A DNA stretch of 45,927 nt from Pseudidiomarina sp. Its GTDB lineage: Bacteria; Pseudomonadota; Gammaproteobacteria; Enterobacterales; Alteromonadaceae. The stretch covers positions 1 to 45,927 of the forward strand of contig JALQTK010000011.1 in assembly GCA_023260975.1 (NCBI GenBank). The letters are read 5' to 3'. Under the pieces are notes generated by a model. It saw only the letters and a list, made by a program, of their open reading frames with translations. It was not told the origin of the DNA and did not search any database. Made by a program: the position numbers and the translations under genes. Below, one piece after another: positions 16,804 through 26,188 of this stretch (position 1 is its first letter; each line of letters opens with the position of its first letter).

Positions 16804-18039
16804 ATGACTGTAAGTCATGTGCAACCATTGCTGAATCAACGCATTGTGATTGGTATTAGCGGTGGAATTGCTGCCTATAAAATCCCGGAATTGGTACGCC
16901 GACTGAAAGATTGGGGTGCCGATGTGCGCTGTGTCATCACCCAAGGCGGACAGGCGTTTATTACCCCGTTGACGCTGCAAGCCGTGTCAGGCAACCCAGT
17001 TCATCATGACCTGCTCGATCCTGCCGCCGAAGCTGCTATGGGTCATATTGAGTTAGCTAAGTGGGCTGACCTGGTGCTGATTGCACCAGCCAGTGCGAAT
17101 ACCGTGGCACAGTTAGCGCATGGCCATGCGGGTGACCTATTAACCACCATCTGCCTGGCTACCGCGGCACCCTTACTGGTTGCCCCAGCAATGAATCAAC
17201 AAATGTGGGCGCATGCGGCGGTACAAGCCAATTGTGAACAACTGCGGCAACGCGGGGTGCAGCTCATCGAGCCGGCCAGCGGCGCGCAAGCATGCGGTGA
17301 TCTGGGTGCTGGACGCATGCCCGAGCCATTGCAATTACGCGATGCGGTGCTCGCGGCTCTCACTACCATAGAGCCGGTGCTGGCCGGTAAACAACTGGTG
17401 ATTACTGCCGGCCCAACACGCGAAGCGATCGACCCAGTGCGTTATTTAAGCAATCACAGTTCGGGTAAAATGGGTTTTGCCTTGGCTGCAGCGGCGCAAC
17501 AACTGGGGGCGCGGGTGACCTTGGTGGCTGGCCCCTGTCAATTACCTACACCAGCACAGGTGCAACGCATTGATGTAGTGTCCGCTGCCGATATGCTCGC
17601 TGCCGTCGAGCATCACGTCGGCACAGCAGATATATTTATTGGTTGCGCCGCGGTTGCTGATTATCGGCCGGCTGTCGCCGCCGATCAAAAAATCAAAAAG
17701 CAACATGACGCCATGCAACTGGAATTAGTCAAAAACCCAGATATTTTAGCCAGCGTTGCGAATCGTCCGCAGCCACCGTTCTGTATCGGCTTTGCCGCCG
17801 AAACCGAGCAGCTTGAACAGTATGCTAGCGGTAAGTTGACGGCTAAAAAATTAGCCATGATTGCCGCCAACAACGTCAGCGACAGCAGTATCGGTTTTAA
17901 TAGTGATGAAAACGCAATGCAGCTGATGTGGTATGACCAAGCTGGAAAACTACAACAACAGCATTTAGATAAGGCCAGTAAGCAGGCCATTGCGATGGCG
18001 ATTTTACGTCAAGCAGCGGCGCTAATGGCGACCTCTTAA
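16804..18039 (+). CDS. coaBC: Bifunctional phosphopantothenoylcysteine decarboxylase/synthase (Dfp)
   Basis: Catalyses two steps of coenzyme A synthesis: joining cysteine to phosphopantothenate (CoaB, C-terminal) and FMN-dependent decarboxylation (CoaC, N-terminal). The 411-residue protein shows GISGGIAAYK at residues 18-27, catalytic His81 in MGHIELAKWAD, the PAMN motif at 128-131 and active Cys164 in ACGD. The CoaB half begins near residue 196 with VITAGPTREAIDPVRYLSNHSSGKMG and has the KIKKQ lysines. slmA follows after only 21 nt. In E. coli dut lies between the two; it is absent here. Confidence 0.97.
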   Translation: MTVSHVQPLLNQRIVIGISGGIAAYKIPELVRRLKDWGADVRCVITQGGQAFITPLTLQAVSGNPVHHDLLDPAAEAAMGHIELAKWADLVLIAPASANTVAQLAHGHAGDLLTTICLATAAPLLVAPAMNQQMWAHAAVQANCEQLRQRGVQLIEPASGAQACGDLGAGRMPEPLQLRDAVLAALTTIEPVLAGKQLVITAGPTREAIDPVRYLSNHSSGKMGFALAAAAQQLGARVTLVAGPCQLPTPAQVQRIDVVSAADMLAAVEHHVGTADIFIGCAAVADYRPAVAADQKIKKQHDAMQLELVKNPDILASVANRPQPPFCIGFAAETEQLEQYASGKLTAKKLAMIAANNVSDSSIGFNSDENAMQLMWYDQAGKLQQQHLDKASKQAIAMAILRQAAALMATS

Positions 18040-18060
18040 GCAACTAAAAAGGAGTTTTGC

Positions 18061-18645
18061 GTGGTGGCGAAACAAGATAAAAAAGAACAAATTCTCAGCG
18101 CCCTAGCAAGTATGTTAGAGACCAATCCAGGCCAACGTATTACGACGGCGCGATTAGCCTCTCAGTTGGGCGTTTCTGAAGCAGCGTTATATCGTCATTT
18201 TCCGTCCAAAGCGCGGATGTTTGAAGGCCTGATTGAGTTCACTGAGAGCGCTATTTTAGGCACCATTAATCAGATCTTAGAGCGGGAAAAGGACACCCTA
18301 GTGCGTTGTGAATTGATGGTGCGCGTGTTATTGACCTTTGTCGAACGCAATCCTGGCATTACGCGCGTATTAACTGGCGACGCCTTGCTTGGTGAACATG
18401 AGCGTTTACGCAGTCGGGTCGGTGGCTTGTTCGATAAAATTGAAGCCAACATCAAGCAAGCTCTGCGCGAACGTCGCTTGCGTGATAACGTACAAACCAG
18501 TGTCGATGAAGGCTTACTTGCTAATCTATTAATGGCTTATGCGGAAGGCAAAATAGCCCAGTTCGTGCGTTCTGAATTCAAGCGCCCACCGACCGAACAT
18601 TTTGCCGAGCAATGGCAGGTTATTGCGCGGCAGTTATTGGCTTGA
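18061..18645 (+). CDS. slmA: Nucleoid occlusion factor SlmA
   Basis: A TetR-family DNA-binding protein that blocks FtsZ ring assembly over the chromosome. The 194-residue protein has the N-terminal helix-turn-helix [21 protein letters not shown] (about residues 30-50) and a helical C-terminal domain. The GTG start at 18061 is preceded by AAGGAG at good distance; a second GTG at 18064 is possible. It sits in the coaBC operon as in related bacteria and overlaps the 3' end of gpsA by 12 nt on the other strand. No SlmA-binding sequence was noticed in this window. Confidence 0.95.
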   Translation: MVAKQDKKEQILSALASMLETNPGQRITTARLASQLGVSEAALYRHFPSKARMFEGLIEFTESAILGTINQILEREKDTLVRCELMVRVLLTFVERNPGITRVLTGDALLGEHERLRSRVGGLFDKIEANIKQALRERRLRDNVQTSVDEGLLANLLMAYAEGKIAQFVRSEFKRPPTEHFAEQWQVIARQLLA

Positions 18646-19659
18646 TGTGCTGCTAACAGTTTCTGAGGTACGCGCCCGGCTAAGCAGGTTCATAGCCGCT
18701 TGTTTGGGCGACGTATCACCATAGAGTACGTTATACATCTGTTCACAAATCGGCATTTCGACGCCATGACGCTTCGCCAGTAGCAGTACTTCACGGGTGT
18801 TGCGGTAGCCTTCTACCGCTTGACCAATCGCCTTCATCGCTTGCTGCACTGATTGCCCCTGCCCCAATGCTATGCCTAAGCGACGATTGCGCGATTGATT
18901 ATCGGTACAGGTTAAAATCAAATCACCCAGTCCCGCCATGCCAGTAAAAGTTTCTGGCCGCGCTCCGAGCTTTAAGCCAAGCCGGGTCATTTCAGCTAAG
19001 CCGCGGGTGATCAGGGCAGTACGTGCATTGGCACCAAAACCGATACCATCGGCCATGCCAGCACCAATGGCTATCACGTTTTTAATCGCACCGCCGACTT
19101 GCACACCAATAAAATCGTCATTGGTATACACGCGAAAACTTTTATCGCAGTGCAGCAATTCAGATAAATCATCGACGAAGCTCGGGTCGGTTGACGACAT
19201 CGAAATAGCGGTCGGCAAACCTTTGGCCATTTCCATGGCAAAGGTTGGGCCCGACAAAACCGCCAGGGCGTGGTCGGTACCGAGAATTTCTTCAGCTACC
19301 TCAAATAACAGCCGCCCCGTGTCTGGCTCAAGGCCTTTACTCGCCCAAGCAATACGGGCATCGTCAGCAATATGTGGTTTGATATCTTGCAGTAATTGTT
19401 TGAAGGCGCTGCTAGGGACCACGACGACAATATTGCGGGCATCTTTGACCGCATCGACTAAGTCATCAGTGATGGTTAAGCTGTCTGGGAATAACACCCC
19501 GGGTAAGTAGCGAGCGTTCTGGCGATGAGCCGCCATGGCTTCAATTTGGTCGCTATCACGACCCCATAAACAGGTCGGTGTACCGCGCCGGGCAAAACAA
19601 AGCGCTAGGGCGGTTCCGTAAGAACCAGCACCTAGCACCGTGACCTGCGTGTTACGCAT
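18634..19659 (-). CDS. gpsA: Glycerol-3-phosphate dehydrogenase [NAD(P)+]
   Basis: Reduces dihydroxyacetone phosphate to sn-glycerol-3-phosphate for phospholipid synthesis in the cytoplasm. The 341-residue protein opens with the dinucleotide-binding [12 protein letters not shown] (about residues 9-20). The active-site lysine region is [18 protein letters not shown], and [17 protein letters not shown] and [12 protein letters not shown] are standard motifs. It follows secB by 23 nt in a yibN-secB-gpsA operon. The tail [10 protein letters not shown] is slightly longer than usual and overlaps slmA. Assignment is secure. Confidence 0.97.
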   Translation of the reverse strand: MRNTQVTVLGAGSYGTALALCFARRGTPTCLWGRDSDQIEAMAAHRQNARYLPGVLFPDSLTITDDLVDAVKDARNIVVVVPSSAFKQLLQDIKPHIADDARIAWASKGLEPDTGRLLFEVAEEILGTDHALAVLSGPTFAMEMAKGLPTAISMSSTDPSFVDDLSELLHCDKSFRVYTNDDFIGVQVGGAIKNVIAIGAGMADGIGFGANARTALITRGLAEMTRLGLKLGARPETFTGMAGLGDLILTCTDNQSRNRRLGIALGQGQSVQQAMKAIGQAVEGYRNTREVLLLAKRHGVEMPICEQMYNVLYGDTSPKQAAMNLLSRARTSETVSSTSSQ

Positions 19660-19682
19660 AAGTCGGGTAGTTACCCAGCAGC

Positions 19683-20186
19683 TTAGGCGTCAAGCTTGGT
19701 AGCTTCAGCTTGCTGTTGGGCGCGCTGTTGCAAATGTTGTGCGTATACCGCATCGAAATTGACCGGAGCCAAATTGAGCTGCGGGAAGCTAGCGCGGCTG
19801 ACTAAGCTGGCCAAGCACTCACGGGCATATGGGAACAAAATATTTGGGCAGAAGGCACCCAATAATTGCGCAATTTGTGCTTCTTCGAGGCTATCAGCGA
19901 TAGTAAAAATACCGGCTTGATGAACTTCGGCCAGAAACGCAACATCGTCACCGATTTTGTTGGTGGCGGTAACCTTTAACACCACTTCGTAAACGCTATC
20001 TTCAATTTTGGTATTTTTAACATTGAGGTCTAGGTTTAACTCCGGCTGCCACTCTTTGCGGAAGATACTTGGCACGTTCGGCGCTTCAAATGACACATCT
20101 TTGGTATAGATGCGTTGGATCGCGAATGCTTGCTGTGGTTGCGCGTTTGCTTCTGCTGCGCCGTTTACTTGCTGTTCGTCAGCCAT
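19683..20186 (-). CDS. secB: Protein-export chaperone SecB
   Basis: A cytosolic tetrameric chaperone that keeps precursors unfolded and hands them to SecA. The 167-residue protein has [22 protein letters not shown] near the start, then [24 protein letters not shown] and the conserved [36 protein letters not shown] block. The N-terminal 20 residues are alanine- and glutamine-rich, as is the tail [15 protein letters not shown]. It lies between the rhodanese gene and gpsA. grxC, present between yibN and secB in E. coli, is not here. Confidence 0.97.
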   Translation of the reverse strand: MADEQQVNGAAEANAQPQQAFAIQRIYTKDVSFEAPNVPSIFRKEWQPELNLDLNVKNTKIEDSVYEVVLKVTATNKIGDDVAFLAEVHQAGIFTIADSLEEAQIAQLLGAFCPNILFPYARECLASLVSRASFPQLNLAPVNFDAVYAQHLQQRAQQQAEATKLDA

Positions 20187-20247
20187 GGTATGGGTCCTAT
20201 AAAATCAAACAATGAAATGAAACATGTAGCAACTGATGCTCAGCGCC

Positions 20248-20676
20248 TTATTTTTTAACTAACGGAAAACTGGCACCTTGCCAAGCCGCGATACCACCTT
20301 GTAGTACCGATACTTTTTCGAAACCAGCTTTGCTCAACGCAGACGCCGACGCTTTGGCCGTCATTCCGGTTGCACATACCACAACAATGGGGGCTGATTT
20401 GTACTTCTCAAGAGCATTGGTGTCATTTTTCCCAATCCGCTCAGCGGTTATATTGAGCGCACCGGAAATGTGGCCCTTGCGAAATTCATCAATTGAACGA
20501 ATATCAACAAACACACCATCATTGCGATCAACCTGCAGAGTTGCCTGTTGTGGTTGCAACAATTGCACCGGCGATAAGGCCGCCTGAATAGTCGTGACAA
20601 TAATCGCCAGCAATAACACCACCCAGAGAATACTCATGAGATAGTGGTTGGCGGCGAAGGCGAGGATTTGCTCCAT
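20248..20676 (-). CDS. Membrane-anchored rhodanese-domain protein (YibN-like)
   Basis: A 142-residue protein with one N-terminal membrane helix (about residues 12-33) and a single rhodanese domain. The active-site loop has Cys101 in VVCATGMTAKAS, so sulfur transfer is possible, though the substrate is unknown. FVDIRSIDEFRKGHISGALNI is the other family signature. The start at 20676 is chosen because the sequence MEQILAFAANHYL fits YibN and a GGAG lies about 10 nt before it; the longer frame from 20757 has no support. Order yibN-secB-gpsA matches E. coli. gpmI is divergent, as in E. coli. Confidence 0.88.
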   Translation of the reverse strand: MEQILAFAANHYLMSILWVVLLLAIIVTTIQAALSPVQLLQPQQATLQVDRNDGVFVDIRSIDEFRKGHISGALNITAERIGKNDTNALEKYKSAPIVVVCATGMTAKASASALSKAGFEKVSVLQGGIAAWQGASFPLVKK

Positions 20677-20842
20677 CGATGCATAACTCCAACTGAAAAA
20701 ATCACGCTGAAGAGTATACCTGCTGAAATTCCCAATACCAGTAAAATTTGGCGCCATTTAGCCCCGACAACGGGTGCGTTACGAGCCAAAATCACTTAAA
20801 ATGACCTACTTATTTGATGCTTTGTTGAGCGCTGAGGATTCT

Positions 20843-22375
20843 ATGGCTACATCACATACCCCGTTAGCACTGCTGATTCTTGATGGTTGGGGCTATCGCG
20901 AAGCAACTGAAGATAACGCTATAGCAGCAGCCAATACGCCGAACATGGATGCGTTATGGGCCAACTATCCGCATACCTTAGTTGATGGTTCGGGTATGGC
21001 GGTCGGTCTACCCGAAGGGCAAATGGGTAACTCGGAAGTCGGTCATGTTAATTTAGGTGCTGGCCGGATTGTCTATCAGGACTTCACCCGCATCAGCAAA
21101 GCTATCGCCGATGGCGATTTTTTTACCAACCCTGTACTGACTAAAGCAGTCGATGACGCCATTGTTAATGGCACTGCTGTGCATATCATCGGGTTACTGT
21201 CGCCCGGCGGTGTGCATAGTCATGAACAGCACCTGATCGCAATGATTGAACTGGCCGCGCAACGTGGCGCCAGCCAAATTTATTTGCATGCCTTTTTAGA
21301 TGGCCGCGATACCCCACCGCGTTCAGCGTTGGCATCCATTGAACGCTGTGAAGCAACCTTTGCACGCCTCGGTGTCGGTCGTTTTGCCTCGGTTTGTGGG
21401 CGCTATTTTGCTATGGACCGCGATAAGCGCTGGGATCGCGTCGAGCAAGCCTGGAAACTTCTGGTCGATGGCGACGCCACACAACAGACTGAAAGTGCCG
21501 CCGTTGCGCTGCAGCAAGCATACCAACGTAATGAAAGTGATGAATTTGTGCAACCCACCTTAATTGCTGGTGGCGCGCCGATGGTCGATGGCGATAGCGT
21601 GGTGTTTATGAACTTTCGTGCTGACCGCGCACGCGAACTAAGCCAAGCCTTTTTACACCGCGACTTCAGCGGTTTTGTAAGGCAACGTCAGCCAGCCTTG
21701 GCGCACTATGTGATGCTCACCGAGTACGCCAGCGATCTGGTTGGCCCTATCGCCTACCCCACTGAAAATCTAAACAATGTACTTGGTGATTGGCTGGCAC
21801 AGCACAACTATAGCCAGTTGCGTATCGCAGAAACCGAAAAATACGCCCATGTGACGTTTTTCTTTAGTGGCGGTCGCGAGCAATTATTCAATGGCGAAGA
21901 GCGTATTTTAGTGCCCTCACCGAACGTCGCCACCTACGATCTGCAACCGGAAATGAGTGCTGAGCAAGTGACTGATGCCTTGGTGGAGTCGATTCTAGCG
22001 CGCCGTCACGATGTGATTATTTGTAATTATGCCAATGGCGATATGGTCGGCCATACCGGTAACTTTGCCGCTGCTGTCAAAGCCATTGAGGCCGTTGACC
22101 ACTGCGTTGGCCGGGTGGTAGCGGCGCTGCAGCAAGTGGGTGGTGAGTGTTTGATCACCGCCGACCATGGCAACGCTGAACAAATGCACGACCATAGCAC
22201 CGGGCAATCGCATACCGCCCATACCTGTGAGCTGGTACCGTTTATTTATGTTGGTCGCCCAGCGCAGGTACGCGATGCTGCGCGGCTATCCGATGTGGCA
22301 CCAACCATGTTGCATTTATTAGGCTTGCCGCAACCCGCTGAAATGACCGGGACACCGATCATGGTGGTGAAATAG
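20843..22375 (+). CDS. gpmI: 2,3-bisphosphoglycerate-independent phosphoglycerate mutase
   Basis: A Mn2+-dependent enzyme that interconverts 3- and 2-phosphoglycerate in glycolysis and gluconeogenesis. The 510-residue protein starts [20 protein letters not shown]. Metal ligands and the phosphoserine are visible in [41 protein letters not shown] and SHTAHT. The ATG at 20843 is 6 nt after GAGG; an upstream in-frame start at 20774 is rejected because conserved sequence starts only at the later one. envC begins 2 nt after the stop, the same order as in E. coli. Confidence 0.97.
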   Translation: MATSHTPLALLILDGWGYREATEDNAIAAANTPNMDALWANYPHTLVDGSGMAVGLPEGQMGNSEVGHVNLGAGRIVYQDFTRISKAIADGDFFTNPVLTKAVDDAIVNGTAVHIIGLLSPGGVHSHEQHLIAMIELAAQRGASQIYLHAFLDGRDTPPRSALASIERCEATFARLGVGRFASVCGRYFAMDRDKRWDRVEQAWKLLVDGDATQQTESAAVALQQAYQRNESDEFVQPTLIAGGAPMVDGDSVVFMNFRADRARELSQAFLHRDFSGFVRQRQPALAHYVMLTEYASDLVGPIAYPTENLNNVLGDWLAQHNYSQLRIAETEKYAHVTFFFSGGREQLFNGEERILVPSPNVATYDLQPEMSAEQVTDALVESILARRHDVIICNYANGDMVGHTGNFAAAVKAIEAVDHCVGRVVAALQQVGGECLITADHGNAEQMHDHSTGQSHTAHTCELVPFIYVGRPAQVRDAARLSDVAPTMLHLLGLPQPAEMTGTPIMVVK

Positions 22376-22377
22376 GC

Positions 22378-23523
22378 ATGCGCCGCTGGGCACTGCTGCT
22401 GGTTTGCTTGGCGCTGCTAGGACCAACCGTGGCAGTGGCGCTACCAGTGGCCGCCGCAAGTAATGACCAGGCGGCTACCGAGGCGCAACTCAAAGCCATT
22501 GCTGAAGCGTTGAAGAAACGTGAGGCGGCCATCGGTGAACGCAACCGCAAGCTGTCCTCGACCGAGCAGGAGTTGCAACAGTTAGAACGGAAAATTAGCG
22601 CTGTAGCGGCCGATCTTAATAGCACCGAGCGGCAACTCGCGGCGACGCGCACCAGGCTAACTGAGCTCAGCCAGCAACAGCGACAGTTAGAGCAACAACA
22701 ACAGCAGCAACTGCAGTTGTTGGCGCAACAGCTTGACCGTGCTTATCGCATTGGCCAACACGATTTTTTAAAACTGATTTTAAGCCAACAAGACCCCAGT
22801 CAACTCGAACGTATGCTCGGTTACTACGGCTATTTCAATCGTGCTCGTATGGCTGAACTAGATTCGTTGCGGCAAATTGAACAGGACCTCGCCGCGGTGC
22901 TGGCTAGCACGGCGGAACAACAGCAGCAATTACAGCAACAGCTGACCACCGAACAGCGCCAGCAACAATTGTTGCAGGAGCAGCAACGTGGGCAAAAGGC
23001 CTTGATTGTGCGCTTGCAACGGGAACAGTCGGCCGACCAACAACAGCTACAAAAATTACGCCGCGATCAAGAAGAACTCGAACAAGTACTTGCAGCGATC
23101 ATCGCCGCTTTGCGTGATGAACCGCGCTTGCTCGGCTTAAGTAAACAAAAAGGCCGCTTAAGCTGGCCAGTACCCGGGCGAGTACAACGTTTATTTGGTA
23201 GCCAACGCAGCAGTGGGGTAAGTTGGAAAGGGGTGATGATTGAGGCAGCAGCCGGCACACCAATCACCGCGGTTGCCGATGGTCGGATATTATTTGCCAA
23301 TTGGATGCGCGGTTTCGGCTTGTTGCTGGTGGTTGACCACGGTGATGGTTATTTAACGCTTTATGGGCATACACAGACGGTAATACCAGCGGTCGGAAGT
23401 ACTGTGCGTAAAGGTGAGACGATTGCTTTGGTAGGCCAAAGTGGCGGCCAAACCACACCAGCATTGTACTTTGAGCTGCGGGTAAATGGTAAGGCAGTGA
23501 ATCCAACGCAATGGCTACGTTAG
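22378..23523 (+). CDS. envC: Murein hydrolase activator EnvC
   Basis: A periplasmic protein that activates the amidases AmiA and AmiB at the division site and is controlled by FtsEX, whose genes lie 1 kb away on the other strand. The 381-residue protein has a signal peptide (about 1-23), a long coiled coil (about 30-245) very rich in glutamine, and a C-terminal LytM/M23 domain starting near KGRLSWPVPGRVQRLFG. The zinc ligands of active LytM enzymes are replaced, for example MIEAAAGTPI and ALYFELRVNG, so it should be a non-catalytic activator. Its stop abuts the rpoH stop with no base between. Confidence 0.93.
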   Translation: MRRWALLLVCLALLGPTVAVALPVAAASNDQAATEAQLKAIAEALKKREAAIGERNRKLSSTEQELQQLERKISAVAADLNSTERQLAATRTRLTELSQQQRQLEQQQQQQLQLLAQQLDRAYRIGQHDFLKLILSQQDPSQLERMLGYYGYFNRARMAELDSLRQIEQDLAAVLASTAEQQQQLQQQLTTEQRQQQLLQEQQRGQKALIVRLQREQSADQQQLQKLRRDQEELEQVLAAIIAALRDEPRLLGLSKQKGRLSWPVPGRVQRLFGSQRSSGVSWKGVMIEAAAGTPITAVADGRILFANWMRGFGLLLVVDHGDGYLTLYGHTQTVIPAVGSTVRKGETIALVGQSGGQTTPALYFELRVNGKAVNPTQWLR

Positions 23524-24390
23524 TTAAGCCATCGCGTTACGCAACTTTTTCATAGCATTGACTTCGAGCTGGCGAACGCGCTCGGCCGATACCTGATACT
23601 TGTCAGCGAGGTCTTGCAAAGTGGTCTTGTTGTTATCGTCTAACCAACGTGCGCGGACGATATCTTGACTACGCTCATCGAGAGTGTTGATAGCAGCAAA
23701 TAAACGTTGTTGGGTTTGTGCTTCCCACTGTTCGTTTTCAATTTCTTCGGCTAAATCTGAACGCTTATCTTGCAGGTACTGTGCCGGCGAGTAGCTGCTG
23801 TTATCGCGGTTATCATCATCGTCTGAACTCAGTTCAAAGGCTTGATCATAGGAGCTCATGCGCGCTTCCATCTCAAGTACATCAGCGGTGCTGACACCGA
23901 GCGTTTCAGCGACTGTCTTGACTTCTTCTGGCGTGAACCAACCCAACCGTGACTTCATTTTGCGTAAGTTAAAGAACAACTTGCGTTGTGCCTTGGTGGT
24001 GGCGATTTTGACCATACGCCAATTTTTCAGCACATAGTCATGAATTTCCGCTTTGATCCAATGCACCGCAAACGAGACCAGTCGCACACCCATAGTCGGG
24101 TCGAAGCGGCGCACCGCTTTCATCAAACCAATATTACCTTCTTGAATGAGGTCGGCTTGGGGTAAACCGTAGCCTGAATAGCTGCGAGCAACATGCACAA
24201 CAAAGCGCAGGTGTGACATGATCAGCTGACGGGCAGCTGCTAGGTCATCCTGTTCGACTAAACGCTCGGCGAGCTCGCGCTCTTGTTCGGCAGTCAACAT
24301 TGGAATGCGATTGACTGACTGCACATAAGCTTCAATGCTGCCACTGCTTTGTGGAAGTGCTAAGGCCATAGTCGTCATTTCAGTGCTCAT
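23524..24390 (-). CDS. rpoH: RNA polymerase heat-shock sigma factor (sigma-32)
   Basis: Directs transcription of chaperone and protease genes. The 288-residue protein has sigma-70 region 2 with [43 protein letters not shown] pieces, the RpoH-specific box [10 protein letters not shown], and region 4 ending [31 protein letters not shown] ribosome site lies 6 nt before the ATG. It is last in ftsY-ftsE-ftsX-rpoH but has its own promoter at 24465-24492. Whether a folded mRNA thermosensor exists could not be judged by eye. Confidence 0.98.
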   Translation of the reverse strand: MSTEMTTMALALPQSSGSIEAYVQSVNRIPMLTAEQERELAERLVEQDDLAAARQLIMSHLRFVVHVARSYSGYGLPQADLIQEGNIGLMKAVRRFDPTMGVRLVSFAVHWIKAEIHDYVLKNWRMVKIATTKAQRKLFFNLRKMKSRLGWFTPEEVKTVAETLGVSTADVLEMEARMSSYDQAFELSSDDDDNRDNSSYSPAQYLQDKRSDLAEEIENEQWEAQTQQRLFAAINTLDERSQDIVRARWLDDNNKTTLQDLADKYQVSAERVRQLEVNAMKKLRNAMA

Positions 24391-24464
24391 TCAACATCCT
24401 CTTTCACTGTGCGCTGAGTTTTACTATCACACATCAGACCAGTTAAGGCCGGAAAAGTTCCCTT

Positions 24465-24492
24465 ATTCTACCAAAAACCACGCTGCTGACAA
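24465..24492 (-). promoter_or_regulatory. Sigma-70 promoter of rpoH
   Basis: Read on the minus strand, a -35 TTGTCA (24492-24487) and a -10 TAGAAT (24470-24465) are 16 nt apart. The predicted start near 24458 gives a leader of about 68 nt. It lets rpoH be transcribed separately from ftsYEX. Confidence 0.7.
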
Positions 24493-24497
24493 CGTTT

Positions 24498-24521
24498 GAT
24501 CATACTGATCGTTTCAGATCA
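24498..24521. promoter_or_regulatory. Cluster of three GATC sites upstream of the rpoH promoter
   Basis: GATC occurs at 24498, 24507 and 24517, that is three times in 23 bp, at roughly one helical turn each. The right part, TGATCGTTTCAGATCA (24506-24521), differs by one base from the motif before rpmB (15542-15557). It lies just upstream of the -35 element. Dam methylation or a regulator with a palindromic site could act here; neither is shown. Confidence 0.45.
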
Positions 24522-24533
24522 TATGGGGCCAAA

Positions 24534-25514
24534 TTAGTGCGGTTCAATAGCAGTAACATGTTTTCTTACGGCTAAATACGATCCTATTAACCCCAGACCA
24601 ATCGCCAGTAACCACAACACCATCATTTCATTAAAGTTTAACCCTTGTAGGCTAAACTGGCTGGCATACAGTTGACTAAGCTCGCGCACCGCGCCGTCTA
24701 ACCACCAAATTAGTACGGCAGTCGCCAACCAGGCGATCACGCCACCGACAATACCGTACCAAACGCCGGTGTACATGAATGGCCGCTGGATATAGCTATC
24801 GGTTGCACCAACCAGCTTCATGACCATAATCTCATCGCGCTTACTGCTGATATTCAAACGTATGGTATTACCAACAATCAATATCGCCGAGATACACAAC
24901 AACAAGGCTAGCGCTAAAAATCCGTCGCGCAGCAACTGAATCAGTGCTTCAAATTTTTCCAGCCAAGCCAGGTCAAGGCGAGCTTCGTCGACTTCGCGTT
25001 CTTGTTGCAAGCTAGCGAGCAGTTGCTGTGCCGCCAGAGGCCCACGATGGGTCGCAGCCGGGGTAACAAGCAGCAGGTCTGGTAACGGATTTTCGCTCAG
25101 CGAATTCAATGCGTCACCGAAGCCAGATGCCTCACGAAACTGCGCTAAACCACTATCGCGGTCTATCCAAGTGACATTCTCAATCGCTACCGATAAGCTT
25201 AAACGCTTGCTGAAAGTCGCTACTTCTTGGGCCGACAAATCGTGGCGTAAAAACAAGCTGATTTCCGCCGCCTGCTGCCAGTTGGCACCGACGCTATCGG
25301 TATTTTTCACTACCACATAAAGCGTGGCCGGCAAGGTAAGGCTAAGCCCAAGCACCGCCATGGTCATCAAACTAGCAAAGGGATAACGAACTAACTCACC
25401 TAAACTGCCCAGCGCTTGTTGCGCATTGTGCAGCCAAAACATGACAAAACGACGAAAAGCAGAAATTTTTACCTGCTGGGCACCTTGGTTGCGTGAACGA
25501 AACAATAGACTCAT
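24534..25514 (-). CDS. ftsX: Cell division protein FtsX
   Basis: The membrane part of the FtsEX complex, which links cytoplasmic ATP hydrolysis to EnvC activation in the periplasm. The 326-residue protein has a hydrophilic N-terminus, a first helix (about residues 48-70), a periplasmic loop (about 72-195) and three C-terminal helices. FKLVGATDSYIQRPF-like sequence (VMKLVGATDSYIQRPFMY) is the conserved cytoplasmic loop of this ABC-permease family. It begins 2 nt after ftsE. A 143-nt gap with the rpoH promoter follows. Confidence 0.96.
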   Translation of the reverse strand: MSLLFRSRNQGAQQVKISAFRRFVMFWLHNAQQALGSLGELVRYPFASLMTMAVLGLSLTLPATLYVVVKNTDSVGANWQQAAEISLFLRHDLSAQEVATFSKRLSLSVAIENVTWIDRDSGLAQFREASGFGDALNSLSENPLPDLLLVTPAATHRGPLAAQQLLASLQQEREVDEARLDLAWLEKFEALIQLLRDGFLALALLLCISAILIVGNTIRLNISSKRDEIMVMKLVGATDSYIQRPFMYTGVWYGIVGGVIAWLATAVLIWWLDGAVRELSQLYASQFSLQGLNFNEMMVLWLLAIGLGLIGSYLAVRKHVTAIEPH

Positions 25515-25516
25515 GT

Positions 25517-26188
25517 TTAATCCTCCGCCAAACCGTCGTTGATCATACGCCCATCTTTTAGGCTCAAGGTGCGATAGCGCAAGCGTGAAATAAGCCCGAG
25601 ATCATGGGTTGCGATCAATACCGAGGTACCGTGCCGATTGAAGTCTTCAAAGAGCCGAATAATTTCTAGCGATAGTTTCGGATCGAGGTTACCAGTTGGC
25701 TCGTCAGCTAATAACAACGGCGGTTTATTGACGATAGCGCGGGCAATACCAACGCGCTGCTGTTCACCGCCCGATAACATCATCGGGTAATGCCGTAATT
25801 TGTCACCCAGACCGACTTTTTCCAGCGCGGCCGAGACGCGTTTGCGCGCCTCTTGCATGCTGTAGCCTTCAATTAATAACGGTAACGCGACATTATCAAG
25901 AATGGTCTTGTCTAAAAGCAGCCGATGATCTTGAAAAATCATGCCGATATCACGGCGCACATAGGGAATTTCGCGGCGACCAATCTTGCGTAAGTCATGG
26001 CCGTTGATCATCACCCGACCAGCGGTCGGCCGCTCCATAATACTAATAAGTTTGAGCAAGGTACTTTTACCGGCGCCCGAGTGACCGGTCAAAAACACCA
26101 TCTCGGCTGGCTCCACGTGAAAGCTCACCTGATTCAGTGCTTGAAAGCCACCGGCATAGGTTTTACTGACTTGCTCAAATTTAATCAT
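25517..26188 (-). CDS. ftsE: Cell division ATP-binding protein FtsE
   Basis: The ATPase of FtsEX. The 223-residue protein has Walker A GHSGAGKS (residues 35-42), a Q-loop at MIFQDHRLL, the ABC signature LSGGEQQRVGIARA, Walker B LLLADEPTGNLD and the H-loop THD. It overlaps the ftsY stop by 4 nt (ATGA) and is followed closely by ftsX, so the three are translationally linked. Length and every motif are normal for the family. Confidence 0.97.
   Translation of the reverse strand: MIKFEQVSKTYAGGFQALNQVSFHVEPAEMVFLTGHSGAGKSTLLKLISIMERPTAGRVMINGHDLRKIGRREIPYVRRDIGMIFQDHRLLLDKTILDNVALPLLIEGYSMQEARKRVSAALEKVGLGDKLRHYPMMLSGGEQQRVGIARAIVNKPPLLLADEPTGNLDPKLSLEIIRLFEDFNRHGTSVLIATHDLGLISRLRYRTLSLKDGRMINDGLAED

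Noticed and set aside
18938-19510. A 190-residue plus-strand frame
   Set aside because: It is entirely antisense to gpsA, which has all family motifs; low-complexity Ser/Ala/Pro composition is typical of a shadow frame.
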